From PVC group bacterium (GTDB lineage: Bacteria > Verrucomicrobiota > Kiritimatiellia > CAIKKV01 > PXCX01): a stretch of 19,457 nucleotides of DNA. Each line of letters starts with the position of its first letter. Positions within the stretch are counted from its first letter, which is position 1. The translations under genes and the position numbers were made by a program. Location of the stretch: NCBI GenBank assembly GCA_003565195.1, contig PXCX01000121.1, forward strand, positions 1 through 19,457, given 5' to 3'. Positions 13,493-19,457 of this stretch are shown one piece after another. The notes beneath the pieces are model-generated. The model was not told the origin of the DNA. It was given only the letters and a program-made list of their open reading frames with translations, and ran no database searches.

Positions 13493-16400
13493 CTATTCAT
13501 CTCGCAATGCCGCCAACAATTCGCCGCGCAGGACAAGCTGAACCGCCAGCCATATCCACAGCAGGCTGCCAATCAGGATGGCTAGAAGTGTCAGTGCCAC
13601 GCCGGACCAAGGGACGGTTTCCGGCGTGGAAAGGGCGGGCAGCGCCGCCACCAAAGCGGTGCATGCACCAATGCCGAGCCCGACACCGGCTAACGCACCG
13701 TGTTCCGTAAACAACAGTCGCCGTACATGGCGGCGCCGGAATCCGACCGCGCGCAACAAGGCCAGTTGCGAGCGGCGTTCAAGAATGTTGCGCGCAGCCA
13801 CAATCCCCATTCCCGAACTGCCCACCAGCAATCCCAGACCGCCCAACATCATGAAAATGGATAAGTAGGTGTTTTCCACACTATTGAATTCGGCCAACCG
13901 CTGCCGGGCAGGAACACAGGCCATGCCGAAATCGGATAATCTACCGGTCAACTCACGCTGCAACCGGAGTTCGTCGTCTGCCGACGTCTCAACCAACAGA
14001 ATGCGTGAGCCGGCTTGTGATGGAAACCGTTTGATCATCTGCGATTCCGCCATGATGAGATGTCCTTGCAAAATGGAATTGGCCAATCCCGCCATGAGTT
14101 TGACCCGGAATTCGCGGCCGGCTTCGTCGTGGTACGTAAGCGTATCGCCGACCGATTTGCCGAGACCCCAGGCAATATCCGCGGCATCCGCTACCACGGG
14201 GATCACATCCGCGCCAAGATCTTTTTCCAGAACACGCCATGGATGATCGGGATCGACCCCGTCAACCCATTGCGAAAAGGTAAACGCGCCGCGTCGATCG
14301 AATTCGGAGGGATCCACACCCAGAAGATGCGGATGGGAAACCCGGTTAAGATTGAGACAACTTGCGTCATCACCCTCGCGCAGACGTAACAACGTAAATC
14401 GTACAGGCTCCATTGTATCCAATGCCAAACCGTATTTTGTACGTCCCCGTTCTGTATTCAAATCGTAGGCTAGCGGCAAGGTTGTTTGACCCCATATCCG
14501 GTAACCGCCGGTTCCGGAAGCAGGATCGTCCGCGTCCCGTACGGGTCCGTGCCGGTTGGCTGCCACGGCGATCACAAGGAACACGCCGAGCGCAAGAAGC
14601 GCGATACAGGTCAGGCTACGACCGCACCGCAGGATGATCCATCGCACAAACAGGTAACGGTAATTCCATCGCGTGGAATCCGCTAAGGCGACGCAACCGG
14701 CATAACAAAGCGTCAGCAGGCCCAACAGCAAAAGACTGCCGGCCCCGAAAAAGACAAACATAGCCTCCCATCCCCGTCCGGCAGGCGCCATCGCAGCCAG
14801 ACCAACACCGATGATTACACCGCTGCATCCCAACCCCAGACTCCAGCGGAATCCTGTCCGACCCGGCGGGGTATCCGGCTCGCGTTGTTGTAATGCACGG
14901 ATGGTTGATTGTGTCTGTTTGCGAATCGTCCACAACATACTGGCAGCGGCGGCAAAGATCACGACCGCAACACCTATCGCCACGGATAACGGACGAACAT
15001 GGATTTGAAAGGCCGTGGTCCGCACGGCAGCGTACCAAAGTGTCTGCAATGCCCGGAGCACGAGAGCATTGTATCCCACTGCCAACAACCCGCCAAGCGC
15101 GGCGCCGGCCGTCACCAGGATCATTCCTTCAGCAAACAACATGTGGCTGACGGACTGCGGCAGAAACCCGAGAGCGCGTAACGTCCCGGTTTCGCCCTCA
15201 CGATTCCCAATATTGAACGAGAAAAGCAGGACGGTCAAAAGAATGGCCGCCGCAATCAGAAAAAAACTCAAGCCGATAAAGAGTCCGCCAAAATCCACTG
15301 CATGCTGTCCGGAAGCCAATCCCTCCGCCTTCGCGGCATTAACCACGAATCCCAGATCACGTGCCGAAAGATGGAAACGAAGTTTGCCAACCAATGTTTC
15401 GGGATCATCCTGCAATGCCGGAAACCGTAACGCGGTCGCCGCACCAAACCGGTTGCGCCACAACCGTTGCGCGGCGGTCTGACTCAGATATATTTTGGGT
15501 GTGGGTCCATAATCATCCCAGTACGCTTCATCCACGTCGCGGATCCGCGCAAGATCAATCGGTATTCCGGGATCCCAATCCCGACAGTTCCCGACATCGG
15601 AAAGACCGGGAATATCGGGGGTCAGCATCCGGTCATACGCCGTCACATCGGCAACCGGAACAATATCGGCTACCGTAAATGTCGCGTTGGTTTCTTCCAA
15701 GCGACTGCCCGCATCCACGACATAATAGGATAGCGTGACGGCATCGCCCGGCATCACGTCCAGATCGCGAGCCAACCAGTCATTAATCACGACGTCGTCA
15801 TCCGCCAAGTTTTGCGGTACGCGCGGTGGACCCGGCGCAGCGGCAAATGAATACGGGGTTTCACGATCGCCGGCCGCAATCCGGTTGACGAAATAGGTAA
15901 TGACCGGTTGCGCCGCCGGGGACATCCGATGGATCGTTTCGGACACCGCGTGCGAAATGAAAACACGATCGGACATCAAGGCCACGCTTCCATCCGGTAG
16001 GGAAACGATACGCAGTCCCGCGTCGGCAAGCTGCCAATGGCGATCCAGGTGTTCCTGTAGTTTTGCCGCCGTCATCTTCCCGTCCGGATCGGCAACCAGC
16101 AAGGCGTTGGCACGATCCGCCAGATCCAGCTCGGTATTCAGCCATGACAACGGCAGGAAAACGGTTGGCGGCGGCATCTGGGTTGTCCGCAAAGTAAACT
16201 GGCCGAAGGCGGACGCATCCAAAACCCCGGCAACGCGTAAGCGGCGCGACCAGGCATCATCGTCGCGTATCGCCAGCGTCAGATCCGTCGGCAACCCGCC
16301 GGGTTTGCGGACGCGCAGGATGAAGGCATCCGCGTGTTCCGCGGGAAACATGCGATCGGCAAAGGCCTGATTGACGAGGCAACTCCCGCGTTCCATCCGG

Positions 16401-16780
16401 GGCTCCTCCTGTGGTTTCGGCGCCAGAGCCCAGAAATCGTCGGACACGCCGACCACCTGCACTTGATTGATGCGACGATCACCTTCCGGTGCCAGGGCGA
16501 CGCCATCGAGAATCAGGACTGGCGCTGAACGGAACGATCCGTCCGCATCCATCATCCGTTGCGCGAGATCGGCCCGAAATAAACGTTCGGCGGATACCAT
16601 CACGTAATCGCTTCCGCCCAACCGCGACAAGGTTAACTGCTTCAGGCTATACCGTACGGAATCCCCCACCATCAGCGCACCGGTCAATACCGCGGCCGCC
16701 AGGGCGGCGCCCAGCATGATGCCAAAATTCGTGCGCCGATAGAAAAAAAGGCTGCGGATAACGAAGCGGGTTTTATTCAT
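13493..16780 (-). CDS. Double-length FtsX/MacB-type ABC transporter permease
   Basis: The 1095-aa protein is far longer than usual FtsX or LolC/E permeases (about 400 aa). An N-terminal transmembrane helix (IMLGAALAAAVLTGALMVGDS) is followed by a periplasmic MacB-like domain of about 450 aa. The first FtsX unit is at about 500-615 (three helices, with the cytoplasmic GNREGETGTLRALGF loop between the first two). Central helices at about 640-745 link to a second periplasmic domain, and a second FtsX unit lies at about 970-1090 (ERRSQLALLRAVGFRRRHV loop). The two E(R/G)xxxxxLLRAVGF-type loops are the expected contacts with the ATPase. The protein is therefore a fused pair of permease half-modules. 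Such exporters use ATP hydrolysis to move lipoproteins, peptides or envelope components across the periplasm by mechanotransmission. The gene lies 15 nt after the ATPase gene. The ribosome binding site is weak (AAGG about 13 nt upstream), suggesting coupling. Confidence 0.88.
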   Translation of the reverse strand: MNKTRFVIRSLFFYRRTNFGIMLGAALAAAVLTGALMVGDSVRYSLKQLTLSRLGGSDYVMVSAERLFRADLAQRMMDADGSFRSAPVLILDGVALAPEGDRRINQVQVVGVSDDFWALAPKPQEEPRMERGSCLVNQAFADRMFPAEHADAFILRVRKPGGLPTDLTLAIRDDDAWSRRLRVAGVLDASAFGQFTLRTTQMPPPTVFLPLSWLNTELDLADRANALLVADPDGKMTAAKLQEHLDRHWQLADAGLRIVSLPDGSVALMSDRVFISHAVSETIHRMSPAAQPVITYFVNRIAAGDRETPYSFAAAPGPPRVPQNLADDDVVINDWLARDLDVMPGDAVTLSYYVVDAGSRLEETNATFTVADIVPVADVTAYDRMLTPDIPGLSDVGNCRDWDPGIPIDLARIRDVDEAYWDDYGPTPKIYLSQTAAQRLWRNRFGAATALRFPALQDDPETLVGKLRFHLSARDLGFVVNAAKAEGLASGQHAVDFGGLFIGLSFFLIAAAILLTVLLFSFNIGNREGETGTLRALGFLPQSVSHMLFAEGMILVTAGAALGGLLAVGYNALVLRALQTLWYAAVRTTAFQIHVRPLSVAIGVAVVIFAAAASMLWTIRKQTQSTIRALQQREPDTPPGRTGFRWSLGLGCSGVIIGVGLAAMAPAGRGWEAMFVFFGAGSLLLLGLLTLCYAGCVALADSTRWNYRYLFVRWIILRCGRSLTCIALLALGVFLVIAVAANRHGPVRDADDPASGTGGYRIWGQTTLPLAYDLNTERGRTKYGLALDTMEPVRFTLLRLREGDDASCLNLNRVSHPHLLGVDPSEFDRRGAFTFSQWVDGVDPDHPWRVLEKDLGADVIPVVADAADIAWGLGKSVGDTLTYHDEAGREFRVKLMAGLANSILQGHLIMAESQMIKRFPSQAGSRILLVETSADDELRLQRELTGRLSDFGMACVPARQRLAEFNSVENTYLSIFMMLGGLGLLVGSSGMGIVAARNILERRSQLALLRAVGFRRRHVRRLLFTEHGALAGVGLGIGACTALVAALPALSTPETVPWSGVALTLLAILIGSLLWIWLAVQLVLRGELLAALRDE

Positions 16781-16795
16781 TATTCATAAGACGCC

Positions 16796-17485
16796 TTATT
16801 CACATGTCAGCGTACCGTTTTCCAATCTGTAAACCTTATTCATACGCCGGGCGAGTTCCATGCTGTGGGTCACAGTCATCAGGGCGATCGATTCGGTTTG
16901 ATTGAGTTCGGCCAGTAAATCACCGAGCGCTTGTGCCGAGTGTTGATCGAGCGAACCGGTCGGTTCATCGGCCAGCAACAGTTTGGGTTGATTGATTAAC
17001 GCCCGCACGACGGCGACACGCTGCATTTCACCGCCGGAAAGCCGGCCAGGCCGGTGATCCCGCCGCTCGCTCAGGCCTACACGATCCAGTAGGGCTAGCG
17101 CTCTCTCCACATCGGTCTCTCGCGCGTTGCGGCGACGACGGACAGCCAGGGTTGGGATCAGGACATTCTCCAGAACGGTACATTGCGGCAATAGATGATG
17201 TTGCTGAAACACAAAACCGATTTTACGATTCCTGATTCCAGCCAGTTGCTCCTCGGACAACCGTTCCAATACCTCGCCGTCCAATGTGATCGAACCGGAG
17301 CTGGGTCGATCCAAAGCGCCGATTAAATTTAGCAAGGTACTCTTGCCGCTGCCCGAGGGTCCGACCACCGCCAACGACTCGCCGACGGCGATTGCTAGGT
17401 CGATTCGGTTGAGAACATCAAGGGCGGCGGATGGTTCCGCCGCGGCATAACGTTTGCTCACGGCATTCAATTCAAGGTAGGCCAT
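16796..17485 (-). CDS. ABC transporter ATP-binding protein, LolD/MacB type
   Basis: With the ATG at 17485 the protein has 229 aa, normal for this subfamily. It holds Walker A GPSGSGKS (42-49), the Q-loop (Gln94), signature LSGGEMQR (149-156), Walker B LLLADEP followed by TGSLD (169-180), and switch His207 (TVTHSME). All catalytic residues are intact. The longer frame to 17611 adds 42 residues of a translation that overlaps the previous gene and has no resemblance to the family, so I reject it. The real start lies 5 nt after the TGA of the beta-propeller gene, and GGGAG within the 7-bp repeat acts as ribosome binding site. It powers the neighbouring permease at the inner membrane. Confidence 0.93.
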   Translation of the reverse strand: MAYLELNAVSKRYAAAEPSAALDVLNRIDLAIAVGESLAVVGPSGSGKSTLLNLIGALDRPSSGSITLDGEVLERLSEEQLAGIRNRKIGFVFQQHHLLPQCTVLENVLIPTLAVRRRRNARETDVERALALLDRVGLSERRDHRPGRLSGGEMQRVAVVRALINQPKLLLADEPTGSLDQHSAQALGDLLAELNQTESIALMTVTHSMELARRMNKVYRLENGTLTCE

Positions 17486-17506
17486 CGTCTTCAGTCTCCC
17501 GTCTCC
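17486..17506 (-). repeat. Three tandem 7-bp units (GRAGACN) abutting the ATPase start codon
   Basis: On the minus strand the units read GGAGACG, GGAGACT and GAAGACG, and the ATG follows immediately. They code for the last residues and the stop codon of the beta-propeller gene and also supply the ribosome binding site of the ATPase gene. The same heptamer occurs at 5303-5330. Confidence 0.75.
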
Positions 17507-18660
17507 CCTGCCCCAAAGGCATAGATTGATCCATCGCCGGCGCCGACCACAAGCCATCCATCGACCACAGCCACGGTTGCGCTGATCGGGCTGCCAATAT
17601 GATACGACCACAACAATTCTCCGCCGCTGAACGATAACATATAAATCCGTCCGTCACGCGAACCGAACAGCACACGATCACGGGCAACCACGGGCGAACT
17701 GTCGATATCGCTGCGTGCTTGAAACCGCCACAGTTCGTTGCCGCTATCGCGCGCCAAAGCGTACAGCACCCCATCGCGATCGCCGGCCAGCACCCGCGTC
17801 GCCGTCACGGCGGGCGACGCATAAAAGGCCGCCCCTTCCCGATCTTCGTCTGCCGGCGTAAAACGCCAGTGGATCTTGTTTTCCTTCCAATTCATGGCCA
17901 GGACTTCGCCGTGATAATGCCCGACATAGGCATAATCGCCACGAACTGCGGGTGACGCGGCAACATAGGAACCTGCAGCGAGTTTCACGCGGGCGGTACC
18001 ATCCCCTGGATGAACCCCGTGGACATGTTCATCGCAGCCTCCAATCAATGCCACCTCATCGGACAGTGCCGGGGTACCATGCACATAATGGCCGGTCTCG
18101 TAAATCCAAACCAGTTCTCCGGTCGCGGCATCCACGGCGTGAAGCCGGTCATCGTAACTGCCGACGAGAACCAGCGGCGGATTGCCCGGCATCCAATTGA
18201 CACCACCCATGATGCGTCCATCCGTGGCGTACTGCCAGCGGAAATTCCCCGTATCCGCGTCCAGCGCATGCAGTGTCCCGTCGAGATCGCCGAAATAAAG
18301 AACGCCGTCAACAACCAACGGCGATCCTTCGATCCCTGCCGGAAAATTGAATTGCCAGCGCCGTTCGCCATCGCTCAATCGCAAGGCACACACCGTGCCA
18401 TCCACCGCGGCCACATAAACGATACCCTCATGAATAACGGGCGATGCGACGATTTTATCACCCAGATCGATCTGCCAGCGCAACACCGGCTGCTCCGGAA
18501 CGCGGGCGGGCGTCGTTCCGGTCAATGCGGCATCGCCTCGTGATATGGGCCAGGAACCCGGCGTGGCCACCACCAACTGTTCGGCCGCGCCGGCCATCGG
18601 CAGAACAACCGACATGACGAAGACAGCGAACCTGCGTGAAAAACGATTCTTTGGCGTCAT
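17491..18660 (-). CDS. Exported PQQ/BamB-like beta-propeller, partner of the ABC transporter
   Basis: The 389-aa protein starts with a signal peptide (MTPKNRFSRRFAVFVMSVVLPMAGA, cleavage near 24-25). It then has at least seven blades of PQQ-like type: VCALRLSDGERRWQF, LHALDADTGNFRWQY, LHAVDAATGELVWIY, VLAMNWKENKIHWRF, LYALARDSGNELWRF, IYMLSFSGGELLWSY and IYAFGAG. The motif (V/L)YxLxxxxGxxxW is repeated. It lacks quinoprotein catalytic features, so it is more likely a periplasmic scaffold, similar in fold to BamB. It is the first gene of the operon that continues with the ATPase and permease, which suggests it is the periplasmic partner or sensor of that transporter. The ribosome binding site is weak (GAG 5 nt before the ATG), but the promoter upstream is strong. 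Confidence 0.88.
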   Translation of the reverse strand: MTPKNRFSRRFAVFVMSVVLPMAGAAEQLVVATPGSWPISRGDAALTGTTPARVPEQPVLRWQIDLGDKIVASPVIHEGIVYVAAVDGTVCALRLSDGERRWQFNFPAGIEGSPLVVDGVLYFGDLDGTLHALDADTGNFRWQYATDGRIMGGVNWMPGNPPLVLVGSYDDRLHAVDAATGELVWIYETGHYVHGTPALSDEVALIGGCDEHVHGVHPGDGTARVKLAAGSYVAASPAVRGDYAYVGHYHGEVLAMNWKENKIHWRFTPADEDREGAAFYASPAVTATRVLAGDRDGVLYALARDSGNELWRFQARSDIDSSPVVARDRVLFGSRDGRIYMLSFSGGELLWSYHIGSPISATVAVVDGWLVVGAGDGSIYAFGAGETGD

Positions 18661-18697
18661 ATCTCAAGATTAGTATTGCGTCTTGGCATTTCCATAA

Positions 18698-18726
18698 TAT
18701 ATAGCAGAAAGATATCATGCCGTCAA
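18698..18726 (-). promoter_or_regulatory. Near-consensus sigma70 promoter of the propeller-ABC operon
   Basis: On the minus strand TTGACG (18726-18721) and TATATA (18703-18698) are separated by exactly 17 bp. Transcription would start near 18691, giving a leader of about 30 nt. Confidence 0.65.
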
Positions 18727-18741
18727 TTGTACAGCGGCGAT

Positions 18742-18799
18742 TGAAGTTTTGCCATAAGCATTTCGCAAAGGCGGAGTGTTCGTTTGCGGCGAAGCCGCT
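18742..18799 (-). repeat. 58-bp dispersed repeat, copy A, between divergent promoters
   Basis: The reverse complement of this segment matches 3042-3099 at 49 of 58 positions without gaps. It contains GCGGC-GAA-GCCGC (18786-18798), a short hairpin that the other copy lacks. It lies between the -35 boxes of the two divergent promoters (18726 and 18817), where a shared regulator would bind. That role is inferred. Confidence 0.75.
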
Positions 18800-18816
18800 G
18801 TGCGGCGAAGATATGC

Positions 18817-18845
18817 TTGCGAATATTTTTCCAGTCCAGTAGAAT
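18817..18845 (+). promoter_or_regulatory. Possible sigma70 promoter of the MBL-fold gene
   Basis: TTGCGA (18817-18822) and TAGAAT (18840-18845) are separated by 17 bp. The leader would be about 42 nt and includes AAGGAGGG before the ATG at 18894. Confidence 0.5.
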
Positions 18846-18893
18846 CATAGTTTCGGTAATACAACACAACAAGCTACAAGGAGGGTAAATAAA

Positions 18894-19457
18894 ATGTATG
18901 TCCAGCAATTCTTTGTCAAAGGCCTGGCGCACAGTTCCTATCTGCTCGCGGGTGCGAATACCTGTGCAATCGTTGATCCGCGGCGTGACGTCCAGCTTTA
19001 TCTCGATACGGCCAAACAGATGGGGATGACAATCACACATATTCTGGAAACGCATCTTCATGCGGATTTCATTTCCGGGCATATGGATCTGGCGGAAATT
19101 ACCGGTGCCACAATTTATGCACCCAAGGCCGGCAAATCGAAGTTCAAGCATGTTTCAGTGAAACAGGGAGACACGTTCCGGATCGAGGATATGGCCATTC
19201 GCGTACTGGACACGCCCGGCCATACCCCGGAACATATCTCCTATGTCGTGACCGACACGGCACGCGGCAAGGATCCGGCCGCGGTGTTTTGCGGCGACAC
19301 ACTCTTTGTCGGCGACGTTGGACGGCCCGATCTGTTTCCGGGCATCGCCCAGAAGCTGGCATCCCAGCTTTTCGACAGTTTACACAAGAAACTCATGAAA
19401 TTACCGGATGCCTGCATGGTTTATCCGGCGCACGGTGCCGGATCGCTTTGCGGCCGG
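18894..19457 (+). CDS. Metallo-beta-lactamase-fold persulfide dioxygenase/rhodanese-type protein (3' end missing)
   Basis: The gene runs off the window after 188 codons. AAGGAGGG lies about 8 nt before the ATG. The start MYVQQFFVKGLAHSSYLLAG is typical of ETHE1/CstB-like proteins. Metal-site motifs are THLHADF (53-59), with Phe in place of the last His of the classical HxHxDH, TPGHTPEH (107-114, His110) and CGDTLF (133-138, Asp135). The ETHE1 mononuclear iron is held by one His of the first motif plus His and Asp of the other two, so His54, His110 and Asp135 are the likely ligands. YPAHGAGSLCGR (177-188) is the family segment after which a rhodanese domain often follows. The expected reaction is O2-dependent oxidation of glutathione persulfide or a related persulfide to sulfite, in the cytoplasm. 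Whether rhodanese domains follow lies outside the window. Confidence 0.85.
   Translation, partial: MYVQQFFVKGLAHSSYLLAGANTCAIVDPRRDVQLYLDTAKQMGMTITHILETHLHADFISGHMDLAEITGATIYAPKAGKSKFKHVSVKQGDTFRIEDMAIRVLDTPGHTPEHISYVVTDTARGKDPAAVFCGDTLFVGDVGRPDLFPGIAQKLASQLFDSLHKKLMKLPDACMVYPAHGAGSLCGR

Noticed and set aside
17486..17611. N-terminal extension of the ABC ATPase
   Set aside because: The extra 42 residues overlap the beta-propeller gene out of frame and have no family resemblance. The ATG at 17485 has a suitable ribosome binding site and gives the normal length.
18723..19151. 142-aa minus-strand ORF at the right end
   Set aside because: It runs antisense through the MBL-fold gene and the divergent promoter region and has no coding features.

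Overview
The window looks chromosomal, from a Gram-negative bacterium with an extensive cell envelope. The combination of secreted beta-propellers that open with a WPQFRGPNRDG-type motif, a giant parallel beta-helix protein with 'GAYGNTPQASK'-type segments, a Gfo/Idh/MocA oxidoreductase beside a TIM-barrel sugar isomerase, and proteins with Glu/Pro tails suggests the PVC group (Kiritimatiellota, Verrucomicrobiota or Lentisphaerota). This is an inference from protein style. There is no rRNA, tRNA or other phylogenetic marker, and no CRISPR array or recognisable transposase.

Left part (1-3108): a truncated copy of a short dispersed element, then two plus-strand genes. The first is a secreted protein with a Pro-Glu tail. 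The second is a polytopic membrane protein of the MOP/MATE type that resembles the eukaryotic ANKH transporter. Its 5' end is abnormal: its reading frame runs back to the stop codon of the first gene without any ATG. A 449-bp convergent intergenic region follows, with ten perfectly spaced 13-bp tandem units and a 58-bp dispersed repeat.

Middle part (3109-10272): a compact minus-strand operon with gaps of 35-39 nt. It encodes a 1571-aa secreted beta-helix protein made of three ~545-aa repeats, then a secreted PQQ-like beta-propeller, then a 3-hydroxyisobutyrate-dehydrogenase-family enzyme. Just upstream of the operon lies a second, inverted copy of the element found at the window start. Here it is complete: about 194 bp, with inverted ends and 8-bp GGAATNNT units in both arms.

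Right-middle (10273-13492): a gene-free stretch with small repeats, then a two-gene cassette with ATGA overlap (nucleotidyltransferase-fold protein plus a 60-aa protein, toxin-antitoxin-like). Convergent to it are two tightly coupled minus-strand genes, a Gfo/Idh/MocA oxidoreductase and a sugar isomerase/epimerase, which look like a small carbohydrate pathway.

Right end (13493-19457): a minus-strand operon encodes an exported beta-propeller, an ABC ATPase and a double-length FtsX/MacB-type permease, probably one envelope machine. It starts from a near-consensus promoter. Divergent from it is a metallo-beta-lactamase-fold gene of the persulfide dioxygenase/rhodanese type, cut by the window end. 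A diverged copy of the 58-bp repeat sits between the two divergent promoters.

Small repeats are the most unusual layer: the inverted element copies, the 13-bp array, the 58-bp pair, and a purine-rich 7-bp tandem repeat that forms the leader of two unrelated genes.
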